From Bacteroidales bacterium (GTDB lineage Bacteria > Bacteroidota > Bacteroidia > Bacteroidales > Paludibacteraceae): a DNA stretch of 64,000 bases. The position numbers and the translations under genes are program-made. Where the stretch lies: NCBI GenBank assembly GCA_022784645.1, contig JALFZG010000081.1, positions 1 to 64,000 on the forward strand. Direction: 5' to 3'. The notes beneath the pieces are model-generated. The model searched no databases and was not told where the DNA came from. It saw only the letters and a list, made by a program, of their open reading frames with translations. Positions 44,304 through 53,539 of the stretch are shown here, in pieces (position 1 is the first letter of the stretch; every line of letters begins with the position of its first letter).

Positions 44304-47300
44304 TTAGCATCCAACTTTAGAAATGTGAATATGCAGATTCATATCTTCAATAAGCGCTGCATCTTGCAGATTATCAGCTAGTTCAATGGAATTAGCCAAT
44401 ACCTGAGAAGCAATATAATCGCTGAAATGCAAGACGGCATCATTGATGGCATCCTGACGCTCAATCTGTACAGCAATGCGGTCGGTGATTTCCAAACCGG
44501 AAGCCTTGCGCAGGTTCTGAATGCGGTTGACCAGCTCGCGCGCGATACCTTCTTCAATAAGCGCAGGCGTGAGCTCTACATCGAGCGCGATGGTAAGCAA
44601 ACCATCGTTGGCTACCAGCCAGCCCGGCATATCTTCCGTAAGGATATCGGCGTCCTCCGGAAGGAGGGTATATTCCATAGTAGAAAGCTGCACAGTGAGC
44701 GCGCCATTGGCTTCGAAAGCATTGATCTGCTCTTGCGTCATTTTGCCGATGAATGCGGCCAATTCCTTCATTGCGCCACCTACTTTCTTGCCGAGCACCT
44801 TGAAGTTGGGCTTGATCTTTTTCACGAGCTGAATCGTGCTGTCTTCTTTGTTTACGATCTGGAGCTCTTTTACGTTTACCTCGCTCTTGATGAGGTCGGC
44901 AACGCGCATCAATGCTTCGAGGGCAGTCTGATCAGGAGCCGGGATAACGGCCTTGGCAAGCGGCTGACGCACATTCTTCTCTGCCCGTTTGCGGAGCGAA
45001 AGAATCATGGAAGTGGCATCTTGCGCCAGCGCCATCGAGCGCTCGAGCTTGGCGTTGATGCAGTTGTTGTCGGCTGCTGGCCATTGGCTCAGGTGCACGC
45101 TCTCGCCGCCTGCCAAATCGCGGTACAGCTGGTCAGCATAAAAAGGAGCGATAGGTGCCATCAGTTGCGCTACCGTACGGAGGCAGGTATAGAGCGTGGA
45201 ATAAGCGGCTTTCTTATCGTCGGTGAGGCCGCCACCCCAGAAACGCTTGCGATTGAGGCGAACATACCAATTGGAGAGGTTCTCCTGGAGGAAATCAGAG
45301 ATAGCGCGACCTACTTTGGTCGGCTCGTATGCTTCGTAGTTGGCCGTCACATCCTTGATGAGCGAATGTAAGCAGCTGAGAATCCAGCGATCGATCTCCG
45401 TGAGGTGCTCGGGGGCTGCTTGCATGTCGGGGGTCCAACCATCTACATTGGCGTAGAGAGCGAAGAATGAGTAGGTGTTATACAGCGTGCCGAAGAATTT
45501 TCTACGCACTTCTTCTACGCCTTCCGGATCAAACTTCAGGTTTTCCCAAGGCGATGCGTTGGTAAGCATGTACCAGCGGATAGGGTCAGCACCATATTTC
45601 TGCAGCGCCTCAAACGGATCAACCGCATTGCCCAAACGCTTACTCATCTTGTTGCCTTTCTTATCGAGCACCAAACCATTGGAAATCACGTTCTTAAACG
45701 CCACCTTGCCCTCAATCATCGTGTGGATAGCGTGGAGGGTGAAGAACCAACCGCGTGTTTGATCCACACCTTCGGAAATGAAGTCGGCCGTACGCGGAAG
45801 GTCTTGATTCTCAAACGGATAGTGATTTTGTGCATACGGCATGGCGCCTGAATCAAACCATACGTCGATGAGGTCGAGCTCACGGCGCATCGGCTTGCCG
45901 GAGGGCGAGCAGAGGATGATATTATCTACATACGGACGGTGCAAATCGATGATTTCGGGAGCGTAGTTGGCTTCCGAGAAATCGCCCACCTTGAACTTCG
46001 GCCAGGGGTTCTCCTGCATGAATCCGGCTTTGACAGCCTTGTCTATTTCAGCAAACAACTCCTCAATCGAGCCGATGCAGAGCTCCTCTTTACCATCTTC
46101 GGTGCGCCAGATGGGCAGCGGGGTGCCCCAATAACGCGAACGGCTGAGGTTCCAATCGTTGAGATTCTCCAACCATTTGCCAAAACGGCCGGTACCTGTG
46201 GATTCGGGTTGCCAACGGATGGTGTTGTTTAGCGCGATCATCTGCTCGCGAGCTTGAGTAGAACGGATGAACCAGCTGTCGAGCGGGTAATACAATACGG
46301 GTTTGTCTGTGCGCCAGCAATGCGGATAATTGTGCACGTGTTTCTCAATCTTAAACACGCGTCCGTCTGCCTTCATCTCCATGCACAAGCGAATGTCAAG
46401 ATTTTCGTCTTTCTGCGCTGCGGCTTCATCGTAACGCCCATCCACCGTGTATTGGGGGTCGTAAGCATTCTTCACCCACTGCCCCGCATATTTGCCATAC
46501 AGCTCTGTATTAACGGCTTCGTTTACAAACGCTTCGTCGAGTTCGTCAATCAGCCAATACTTACCGCTGAAATCCACCATCGGACGCGTCTCGCCGTTTT
46601 TGTTAATCATGTAAAGCGAGGGAATGCCGGCTGCTTCTGCCACTTTCTTATCATCAGCACCAAAAGTAGGCGCGATATGTACGATACCCGTACCATCTTC
46701 GGTGGTTACGTAATCACCGGGGATAACGCGGAACGCATCTTGCTTGCGGTTCACCACTTTGCCTTCCACTACATCCACCGGATCCACCCACGGGAAGAGC
46801 TGTTTGTAGGTAACGCCAACCAACTCATTGCCCTTGTAATGCGCCAGCACTTCGGGCGCGATGAGGTTTCCCTCCGCATCTTTCCGGCTGAGTTCCTTGG
46901 TATATGCGCTCAAACGCGCTTCTGCGAGGATATAAATAGCCTCCTGACCGGTGTAGGGGTTGGCGCCTTTTACGGCTACATAATCGATTTTCGGGCCTAC
47001 GCAAAGGGCGGTGTTAGAGGGCAACGTCCAGGGAGTAGTCGTCCATGCCAGGAAATACACGGGCAACTCAGCAGGCAGAGCGAGCGCATCGCGATTTATT
47101 ACCTCAAACTGAGCCGTACAGGTAGTATCCTTCACATCACGATAGCAACCGGGCTGGTTGAGCTCGTGCGATGAAAGGCCCGTACCGGCAGCAGGCGAGT
47201 AGGGCTGAATAGTGTAACCTTTGTAGAGATAGCCTTTTTTGTAAAGTTCTTTCAGCAGGTACCACAGCGTCTCGATATACTTGTTGTCGTACGTGATATA

Positions 47301-47738
47301 CGGATGATCAAGATCGACCCAATAGCCCATCTGCTTGGTGAGGGCGGTCCACTCTTTGGTATATTTCATCACCTCGCTGCGGCAAGCGGCATTGTACTCG
47401 TCCACCGAGATTTTCTTACCGATATCCTCTTTGGTGATACCGAGTTTCTTCTCCACACCGAGTTCAACGGGCAAACCGTGCGTGTCCCAACCGGCTTTGC
47501 GGCGAACCTCAAAACCTTGCATCGTCTTATAGCGGCAGAACGTATCCTTAATCGTGCGAGCCAAAACGTGGTGGATGCCGGGCATACCGTTGGCTGAGGG
47601 GGGACCCTCAAAGAAAAGGAACGGTTGATGACCACGGCGGGTTTCTACACTCTGACCAAATAAATCGTTTTTCTCCCAATCAGCCAGCATCGTAGCGGCT
47701 ATCTCAGGAAGGTTGAAATTCTTGTATTCTTTAAACAT
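44304..47738 (-). CDS. ileS: isoleucine--tRNA ligase, eukaryotic-like (type 2)
   Basis: Class I synthetase of 1144 residues. The HIGH motif appears as PGIHH at 53-57 in FFEGPPSANGMPGIHHVLARTIKD and the KMSKS loop as KMSKRLGNA near residue 694. The editing domain lies between, with GTGIVHIAPTFGADD. Length and motif style fit the eukaryotic-like clade, which in other bacteria is often less sensitive to mupirocin. The start at 47738 (MFKEYKNF) matches the family and sits 85 bases downstream of the promoter box. No T-box leader was found. Followed directly by a lipoprotein gene. Confidence 0.97.
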   Translation of the reverse strand: MFKEYKNFNLPEIAATMLADWEKNDLFGQSVETRRGHQPFLFFEGPPSANGMPGIHHVLARTIKDTFCRYKTMQGFEVRRKAGWDTHGLPVELGVEKKLGITKEDIGKKISVDEYNAACRSEVMKYTKEWTALTKQMGYWVDLDHPYITYDNKYIETLWYLLKELYKKGYLYKGYTIQPYSPAAGTGLSSHELNQPGCYRDVKDTTCTAQFEVINRDALALPAELPVYFLAWTTTPWTLPSNTALCVGPKIDYVAVKGANPYTGQEAIYILAEARLSAYTKELSRKDAEGNLIAPEVLAHYKGNELVGVTYKQLFPWVDPVDVVEGKVVNRKQDAFRVIPGDYVTTEDGTGIVHIAPTFGADDKKVAEAAGIPSLYMINKNGETRPMVDFSGKYWLIDELDEAFVNEAVNTELYGKYAGQWVKNAYDPQYTVDGRYDEAAAQKDENLDIRLCMEMKADGRVFKIEKHVHNYPHCWRTDKPVLYYPLDSWFIRSTQAREQMIALNNTIRWQPESTGTGRFGKWLENLNDWNLSRSRYWGTPLPIWRTEDGKEELCIGSIEELFAEIDKAVKAGFMQENPWPKFKVGDFSEANYAPEIIDLHRPYVDNIILCSPSGKPMRRELDLIDVWFDSGAMPYAQNHYPFENQDLPRTADFISEGVDQTRGWFFTLHAIHTMIEGKVAFKNVISNGLVLDKKGNKMSKRLGNAVDPFEALQKYGADPIRWYMLTNASPWENLKFDPEGVEEVRRKFFGTLYNTYSFFALYANVDGWTPDMQAAPEHLTEIDRWILSCLHSLIKDVTANYEAYEPTKVGRAISDFLQENLSNWYVRLNRKRFWGGGLTDDKKAAYSTLYTCLRTVAQLMAPIAPFYADQLYRDLAGGESVHLSQWPAADNNCINAKLERSMALAQDATSMILSLRKRAEKNVRQPLAKAVIPAPDQTALEALMRVADLIKSEVNVKELQIVNKEDSTIQLVKKIKPNFKVLGKKVGGAMKELAAFIGKMTQEQINAFEANGALTVQLSTMEYTLLPEDADILTEDMPGWLVANDGLLTIALDVELTPALIEEGIARELVNRIQNLRKASGLEITDRIAVQIERQDAINDAVLHFSDYIASQVLANSIELADNLQDAALIEDMNLHIHISKVGC

Positions 47739-47822
47739 AACTAATGATAATTTTTCGTATCTTGGGGGTCGCATACATACGTGCACGACAAAAACGCGCG
47801 CTCAAGCGCACGAATTTGGGGG

Positions 47823-47830
47823 CAAAGGTA
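47823..47830 (-). promoter_or_regulatory. -7 box of the ileS promoter
   Basis: Minus strand TACCTTTG followed by CCCCC. About 85 bases of leader precede ileS. Confidence 0.65.
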
Positions 47831-47947
47831 CAAAGAATTTTTGAAATAAAAAAATTTTACGTACAAAATTATGCAAAATTCTCAAAAAACCACGAAAAAT
47901 GTCGTAGTGCATCCTACTATCTTCGCACAATGTTTACACAGGGTTTA

Positions 47948-48017
47948 CACGTACATCCTACGTATTTTCACTTACAAATACGTGCAAACTACGTGTTCAC
48001 TACGTAGGATGTACGTG
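47948..48017. repeat. 17-bp perfect inverted repeat upstream of ileS
   Basis: CACGTACATCCTACGTA (47948-47964) is the exact reverse complement of TACGTAGGATGTACGTG (48001-48017), with 36 bases between that themselves contain TACGTGC and CTACGTG. A related half, GTGCATCCTAC, is at 47917-47927. The right arm runs into the TGCGATGA repeats. It is too far from the ileS promoter (118 bases) to be a simple operator. Confidence 0.75.
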
Positions 48018-48273
48018 CGATGAGAGGGCAATGTACGTGCGATGAACGGACGATGGTAGTGCGATGGTAGTGCGATGAGAGGGCGATGTGATGAGGAGCC
48101 ATTGTGGAGTCATTGTGGACAACGGATGCTGCGTAACGTAACACCATGTTACGCTAAAAACGCAATACACCGATCTAAAAAACAGGAAAGTGTCTATCTT
48201 TTTAGGAAAATTGCATATGTAGCAGCGAGCGAAGCGTTACAAACAGTGCAGTATCGCGTAGCAGTGAGCGAAG

Positions 48274-48316
48274 CGTTACAAACGTTACAAACGTTACACA
48301 TTTTTGAGTAAGGGTA
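48274..48316 (+). repeat. nonamer array C (CGTTACAAA x2 plus tail)
   Basis: Two CGTTACAAA units and a third running into ACACATTTTTGAG and TAAGGGTA; a solitary unit is at 48235-48243. The unit is that of element A and differs from element B. A CAGGAAACGCTCTATTTT motif follows at 48328-48346. Confidence 0.8.
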
Positions 48317-48366
48317 GTCAACATTTTTCAGGAAACGCTCTATTTTCGGATGAACATTACGAATAC

Positions 48367-48393
48367 AAAAGCGCCCACCTGATGGGTGGACGC
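48367..48393 (-). terminator. terminator of the cysteine-repeat gene
   Basis: On the minus strand GCGTCCACC and GGTGGGCGC pair around ATCA with one mismatch, followed by TTTTGTATT. It lies 57 bases beyond the stop codon. Confidence 0.65.
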
Positions 48394-48450
48394 TCGATTG
48401 CTGAAACTCGCCATTATGCATGAGCGAATGTCGCAAATCCTTTCAACTGA

Positions 48451-48714
48451 TTACTCAGCAGCTTCAGCAGCCTTCTCAGCACAGCAGCCTTCAGCCTTCT
48501 CAGCGCAGCAGCCTTCAGCCTTCTCGCCGCAGCAACCTTCGTGCTTTTCGCCGCAGCAGCCTTCAGCTTTCTCTGCGCAGCAACCTTCGTGCTTCTCGCA
48601 GCATTCTACCTTAGCAGAATCTTCAGCGCAGCATGCGCTTTCACCATTGTTAGCCTTCTTGCAGCAACCGCAAGCAAGTGCTGCAATAGCAGCAATAAAA
48701 AGAATTTTCTTCAT
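48451..48714 (-). CDS. cysteine-repeat lipoprotein
   Basis: Predicted lipoprotein of 87 residues. The signal MKKILFIAAIAALAC gives lipid-modified Cys15. The mature part is a series of CC pairs at 17, 28, 38, 45, 53, 61, 69 and 77; the last five are exactly eight residues apart in units of the form EGCC[AG]EK[AH]. In DNA this is a 24-base tandem repeat. There are 17 cysteines in 87 residues. Such spaced CC pairs could bind metal or form disulfides in the periplasm; no described family is certain. A single transcript with its own terminator is likely. The repeat number is probably variable between strains. Confidence 0.75.
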   Translation of the reverse strand: MKKILFIAAIAALACGCCKKANNGESACCAEDSAKVECCEKHEGCCAEKAEGCCGEKHEGCCGEKAEGCCAEKAEGCCAEKAAEAAE

Positions 48715-48755
48715 AATTGAAACGATTAAAAATTATAATTAGTGATTAGATTAGA

Positions 48756-50126
48756 CTACTTCTTCTTGGCGGTAGCCTTTTTCGCCGGTTTCTTTGCAGG
48801 TTGGGGCTCTTCTGCCTTGGGCTCCTCTGCTTTCGGAGCTTTGCATTTGGGAGCCTTAACTGCTTGCGCTTTCTTCAACTGCTTCTCGAGTTCAGCAATC
48901 TCTTTCTCCTGATTGTTGATTGTCTTGAGGAGTTCGTTGAGCTCTTCGTTTTCAATCGTAGTAGGATACTGCTCATCAACACGGAGGAGGAAGTCAGAAA
49001 GCACGTTCATATAGTTGATGAACGCATCGTAAGCCGACTCATAATTGGTGTTGCCAGCGTCGATGTGGTTCATATACAGGAAGTTATCATCTGCTTGGAG
49101 TGCGAGCCAATCGCGCTTGAGCGACTTATCCGAGCAGAGGCGTACGCGCTCAGCTACAGCGTAGAGCTTATTGAGGGCTTCCTGCTGGAGGTCATTGCCA
49201 TTGAACGGAGAGAGGTCCTTACCCTCACCGCACCAAGTGGTAGGATAGGGGCTCGGAATAACATCAACCGGAGTGAGTTTCTTAGCTGCTTCTGACGGAG
49301 TCATGAAGCCCATCTCGCGCTCCATAACGTAATACGGAAGAGCCTTGAGGAAGTCAAAAATGCCCGTACCGGCATTCTGACGGATGCCAAACGTCTCAAT
49401 ACCTACCCAAATATTTACGATAGGCGATTCGCCCTCGATGGCAGCCAGCTGATTCGCATATTTCTCTGCATCCATCGGATAATTATGCCATGCAGGATCT
49501 GCAAAATGGAACGATAGTTCGTCTGACAGTTGGGAGTTGCGCAGGAGCAGTTTAACGGTCTTCTGAGAAGCCGACTGATAGAGGTAGTTAGGCGACTTCC
49601 ACGAGAGCAGATGCTTAGCGCCCTCAGTCATGGCAGCCTTGATACCAAGCGTATGGAGCGCATCGGCAATCTCCTCAGAATAAAGCAGTTCGGAGTTCCA
49701 GCAAGCGCTGATCTTCTGACCGAAAAGGTCTTCTACGAGGGCGGCCGTCTGCTTCATCTGAGCGATGAACTCGTCGCGGTCATATTCAGATGCAAGCGAA
49801 TGTGCATAAGGCACACCGATGAACTCGATGGATTTGGTCTGAGCCAACTCTTTCATCACGTCGATTACTTCCGGTGCAAACTGCTGGCAGAGGTCGAGCG
49901 TCAAGCCGCTTACAGCTAAGCCGCAGCGGAATTTGCCCTGACTCATCGATACCATATCTCTGAGCGTGCAAAGCAGCGGCATGTAAGAGTTTTGTGCAAG
50001 CCAGGAAATCTGATCCTCGGTCTGCATATCATCGTAGTAATAATGGTCTTGACCAATATCGAAGAAGCGATAACGTTTCAGACGATATGGTGCATGGATT
50101 TGAAAGCAAAAGCTAATATTTCTCAT
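48756..50126 (-). CDS. glycoside hydrolase family 57 alpha-amylase-like protein
   Basis: Retaining alpha-glucan hydrolase or transferase of 456 residues, probably cytoplasmic (no signal peptide). The start MRNISFCFQIHAPYRLKRYRFF contains the GH57 HxP-type motif, and ACWNSELLYSEEIADALHTLG holds the region of the catalytic glutamate. The C-terminal 90 residues form a coiled coil (NNQEKEIAELEKQLKKAQ) and a lysine-, proline- and alanine-rich tail (EEPKAEEPQPAKKPAKK). It is the third gene of a three-gene alpha-glucan module with a GT4 synthase and a debranching enzyme, the arrangement known from Bacteroides. Start at 50126; an upstream in-frame ATG is 5 codons away. Confidence 0.88.
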   Translation of the reverse strand: MRNISFCFQIHAPYRLKRYRFFDIGQDHYYYDDMQTEDQISWLAQNSYMPLLCTLRDMVSMSQGKFRCGLAVSGLTLDLCQQFAPEVIDVMKELAQTKSIEFIGVPYAHSLASEYDRDEFIAQMKQTAALVEDLFGQKISACWNSELLYSEEIADALHTLGIKAAMTEGAKHLLSWKSPNYLYQSASQKTVKLLLRNSQLSDELSFHFADPAWHNYPMDAEKYANQLAAIEGESPIVNIWVGIETFGIRQNAGTGIFDFLKALPYYVMEREMGFMTPSEAAKKLTPVDVIPSPYPTTWCGEGKDLSPFNGNDLQQEALNKLYAVAERVRLCSDKSLKRDWLALQADDNFLYMNHIDAGNTNYESAYDAFINYMNVLSDFLLRVDEQYPTTIENEELNELLKTINNQEKEIAELEKQLKKAQAVKAPKCKAPKAEEPKAEEPQPAKKPAKKATAKKK

Positions 50127-50206
50127 AATATTGTGCCGCAAAGCGGCGGTTTTAGCGCCCCGAAGGGCAGTTAATGTTCAAAATTTTTTATAGAAAAACC
50201 TTTGGA

Positions 50207-51466
50207 TTAATGCCCTTGCAGCACCTTATCATAGATAGCTCGCACTTTGAGGCCAGCATCATACCACTTGATATTGTTGACCTCCTCCTTACCGAGTTCG
50301 CTGAGCGACTTATACATTGCCGGGTACTTCACGATAGCATAGATAGCATCAGCCATGGCATCAATATCCCAATAATCAGTCTTGATAGCATGTTGCAGAA
50401 TCTCTGCGCAACCTGACTGGTGGGAGATGATACTCGGGCAGCCGAGCTGCATAGCCTCCAACGGAGATATACCAAATGGCTCGGAAACTGACGGCATGAT
50501 ATAGCAGTCAGATTCAGCCAGCATCTCTTGCACTTGTCGTCCGCGCTGGAAGCCTGGGAAATGGAAGCGGTCGGCTATGCCGCGTTGTGCTACTAAGTCG
50601 ATCATCTTATTCATCATATCGCCCGAACCGGCCATCACGAAGCGTACGCCATCGGTTTTTTCCAAAACGCGCGCTGCTGCTTCTACGAAATACTCCGGTC
50701 CTTTCTGCATCGTGATGCGGCCCAAGAACGTAACCACCTTATCTTTGCGTGGCGTTTTCTTATACGAATCCACGTCCGGAATAGGCTCTACGGCATTATG
50801 CACGGTAGAAACCTTAGCGGGGTTGATGCCGTATTTCTCAATCACCGTGCGGCGGGTGAGGTTACTTACGCACATGATATGATCAGCCTCTTCCATACCG
50901 CGTTTTTCAATAGCAAAAACGGTAGGATTGACGTTGCCGCGCGAGCGGTCGAAGTCGGTAGCATGTACGTGGATAACCAGTGGCTTACCGCTGATGTGCT
51001 TAGCGAAAACGCCAGCCGGATAGGTGAGCCAATCGTGAGAGTGGATGATATCAAAATCGAGCGAGTGCGCTAACACCGAAGCTACAGCCTCGTAGTTGCC
51101 AATCTCCTCGATGAGGTTGTCTGGATAGCGCCCGGAGAAGCCTACGCAGCCCAAGTCATCGGTGCCAATACGGCGGTAATCATAATGGATACCATCGCGC
51201 AGATGGTAGTATTCTTCAGGCGACATCTTGCCCGCCAAACGCTGGCGAACATACTCGTAATCATTGTCTTTCCACACGATAGGTACCGAGTTGGCGCCGA
51301 TGATGCGGAGGAAAGATTGGTCTTCATCTCCCCACGGCTTTGGAATCACGAACGTGATGTCCATATCGGGTTGCTGTGCCATACCGCGCGTCAAGCCGTA
51401 GGAGGCTGTTCCCAAACCGCCGAGGATATGAGGGGGAAACTCCCAACCAAACATTAATGCTTTCAT
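50207..51466 (-). CDS. GT4 glycogen/alpha-glucan synthase-like glycosyltransferase
   Basis: GT-B transferase of 419 residues. MKALMFGWEFPPHILGGLGTASYGL is the donor-side N-terminal loop, TFLGRITMQKGPEYFVEAA starts the second domain and SVSEPFGISPLEAMQLGCPSII holds the EX7E motif. In Bacteroides this protein is coded between the debranching enzyme and the GH57 gene, as here, and is thought to make glycogen-like polymer from an activated glucose. Donor not proven. It lies 32 bases downstream of the debranching gene and 80 bases upstream of the GH57 gene. Confidence 0.87.
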   Translation of the reverse strand: MKALMFGWEFPPHILGGLGTASYGLTRGMAQQPDMDITFVIPKPWGDEDQSFLRIIGANSVPIVWKDNDYEYVRQRLAGKMSPEEYYHLRDGIHYDYRRIGTDDLGCVGFSGRYPDNLIEEIGNYEAVASVLAHSLDFDIIHSHDWLTYPAGVFAKHISGKPLVIHVHATDFDRSRGNVNPTVFAIEKRGMEEADHIMCVSNLTRRTVIEKYGINPAKVSTVHNAVEPIPDVDSYKKTPRKDKVVTFLGRITMQKGPEYFVEAAARVLEKTDGVRFVMAGSGDMMNKMIDLVAQRGIADRFHFPGFQRGRQVQEMLAESDCYIMPSVSEPFGISPLEAMQLGCPSIISHQSGCAEILQHAIKTDYWDIDAMADAIYAIVKYPAMYKSLSELGKEEVNNIKWYDAGLKVRAIYDKVLQGH

Positions 51467-51498
51467 ATTCTTTAGCTTATTGTAGAAATATTCATGGG

Positions 51499-53475
51499 TT
51501 ATTTTGCATTCTCCTGCTGCTGCTCTTCCTCTTTGAGGCCACGCATCTTATTGCACATGGAGATAACGGCTGCAACCGAGGGAGCATACGACATGCCGCC
51601 GTGTCCTTTGTAAGGTGGGTTGCCATCGTAAAGCTCGTTGATTGTACCGATGCAGAGCTCTGACATCTCCTGCTCAAAGCCCAAGAGGGCACGCTCGAGG
51701 AATGCCATGCCGGACATTTTATAAACGCGCATATACGCGGATGCGTAAGCAGAGATGGTCCAAGGCCATACGGGGCCGTTGTGGAAGTTTCTATCGCGCT
51801 CCAACTGTCCGCCGATATATACCGGACGATAGCCGCCGGACTTAGGCGAGAGCGTGCGGAGACCGCGAGGCGTGAGGAGCTCTTTCGTACAGATATCCAC
51901 TACTGCTTTCTGCTGCTTTCTGTCAAGCGGAGAATACGGAAGCGCTGCAGCCCAAATCATATTCGGACGAACCTCCTTATCGTGGTAACTGTCAATCACG
52001 TAATCGTCAAGATAAATGCCGTTCCAGAACGTCTGTACAAACGAGGTCTTCGTGAGGTTCGCCTGATACTCCATCAAGTCGGCAGCATTGTCTTTCTGCA
52101 TCAAACGGAGCATTTCAGCGGCAAACATCATTGCGTTGTACCACAATGCGTTATGCTCAACTACATAGCCCGTACGCGGTACGATAGGACGACCATTCTC
52201 CATCGCTGACATCCAGGTTGCCGGACGATTCAAGCCATCTACCCATACCAAATTGTTTTGATGGAGGAACATGCGCGGATGCTTGTTTTTGCGAATGAAA
52301 TCCACTACATCCACCACAATCTGTCCGTATCGCTTGGCTGCCTCTTCCATGGAGGTGTAATTGCCAAAACTCTGAATAGCTCTTACGAACCACAAGAGTG
52401 CGTCAGGCTCATCCAATCCACCAAGCACTAAGTTGTTGGTCTCGCCACTGATGAACGCCTGCACCTCTGGAATGGCGGTCTTATCCATAATGAGATCCCA
52501 ATAATCGCTGCGGCCAATACCCAACGTACAAGCCGGTACAGAGAAGAACTCCTCGCGGGCCGTAGGATGGCTGAACCATGGGAAACCAGCCAACAGATAA
52601 CATTTATCCTTGTCCTCAATGCGCTTATAGAACTGCGCAGCCGAGTTGCAGAGCGTAGCATACATGTCTGTACGCGCATTGCGGCGAGTGAGCTCTTTGT
52701 CCCAAACGGCCTTCAAATTGCGCACGTTGGTTGCCGTAATACCTGCCGAGAAAATCACCGATTCGCCTTTCTTCATCGGCAATTCGAAATAGCCCGGTAC
52801 AAGGTTGTCTTCCTTGTAAGCGAAACCGCGTTCTTGCTCTTTCTGATATTCGATGCCCTTGTACCAAAGCGGGTTATGTACATAGGTGCATTTCTTGGAG
52901 AATTGCATGTAGAGTCTCGGGAATTCCGGATACATCTGGCAACTGCCGCCGTTGATTTCTTCGCGCATGTCAGCCACTGCACGACTGTTCTCGTGCGTGA
53001 GCTCGTTTACGCTGCGGAAAGCGAGGAACGGACGGAAGCGAAGCGTGGTTGCCGAATGGGCTTCGAGCAACGTGTAACGAATCAATACGCGGGGCTCAAA
53101 ACTTACGAGCATACGCTCTTTCTGAAGAATCACGCCACCTACACGGTACACGGTTTTGGAAATGACCTCGCAGTCAAACTCACGGATGTATTTGTGTCCG
53201 TTGGGAGAGAAATTGTGATCACCATACTTGTGGATGCCGAGGTTAAATTCGGCTCCATGCTGAATAACCGTTTCATCAAACGAAGAGAGCAAAACGTAAT
53301 TGTCATCTGACAACTCGGGCAGGGGAAGCACAAGCTGACCATGATACTTACGCGTGTTGCAGTCCACAAGGGTGGTGCTGTTGTATGCACCGGAGCGATT
53401 CGTACGAATCATCTCCTTGCCCAGCGAACGGTCCAAGTTTACCAGCAATTTCTTGTCGAAATTTAAGTAACTCAT
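51499..53475 (-). CDS. glycogen debranching enzyme (amylo-alpha-1,6-glucosidase, GH133)
   Basis: Hydrolyses alpha-1,6 branch residues of glycogen. In 658 residues it has an N-terminal GDE_N domain (RTNRSGAYNSTTLVDCNTRKYHGQL) and a C-terminal (alpha/alpha)6 GDE_C domain with FPWFSHPTAREEFFSVPACTLG, LVWVDGLNRPATWMSAMENG and HNGPVWPWTISAYASAYMR, where the acidic catalytic residues are expected. It has no signal peptide. The start at 53475 (MSYLNFDKKLLV) fits the family. First of the three glucan genes, 64 bases downstream of manC. Confidence 0.92.
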   Translation of the reverse strand: MSYLNFDKKLLVNLDRSLGKEMIRTNRSGAYNSTTLVDCNTRKYHGQLVLPLPELSDDNYVLLSSFDETVIQHGAEFNLGIHKYGDHNFSPNGHKYIREFDCEVISKTVYRVGGVILQKERMLVSFEPRVLIRYTLLEAHSATTLRFRPFLAFRSVNELTHENSRAVADMREEINGGSCQMYPEFPRLYMQFSKKCTYVHNPLWYKGIEYQKEQERGFAYKEDNLVPGYFELPMKKGESVIFSAGITATNVRNLKAVWDKELTRRNARTDMYATLCNSAAQFYKRIEDKDKCYLLAGFPWFSHPTAREEFFSVPACTLGIGRSDYWDLIMDKTAIPEVQAFISGETNNLVLGGLDEPDALLWFVRAIQSFGNYTSMEEAAKRYGQIVVDVVDFIRKNKHPRMFLHQNNLVWVDGLNRPATWMSAMENGRPIVPRTGYVVEHNALWYNAMMFAAEMLRLMQKDNAADLMEYQANLTKTSFVQTFWNGIYLDDYVIDSYHDKEVRPNMIWAAALPYSPLDRKQQKAVVDICTKELLTPRGLRTLSPKSGGYRPVYIGGQLERDRNFHNGPVWPWTISAYASAYMRVYKMSGMAFLERALLGFEQEMSELCIGTINELYDGNPPYKGHGGMSYAPSVAAVISMCNKMRGLKEEEQQQENAK

Positions 53476-53539
53476 GTTTTTGGAAGCTTTATGTTGATTA
53501 TTAGATTTAACTTCTGAGAGTGGGAGTTTTGCGTTAACC

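Larger units (their letters stand above)
47945..48370. repeat. element C: short noncoding repeat element
   Basis: Between the ileS promoter and the cysteine-repeat gene. It contains the 17-bp inverted repeat, irregular TGCGATGA units (48014-48090), an AGGAAAGTGTCTATCTTTTTAGGAAAA motif (48184-48209), a 41-base imperfect tandem repeat (48223-48282) and one nonamer array. Order and content resemble parts of element A, but it lacks the central block and the candidate promoter. No gene is visible in 47831-48450. Confidence 0.6.

Noticed and set aside
47739..47830. T-box riboswitch before ileS
   Set aside because: The leader is short and lacks the T-box sequence and an antiterminator; such riboswitches are not expected in this phylum.
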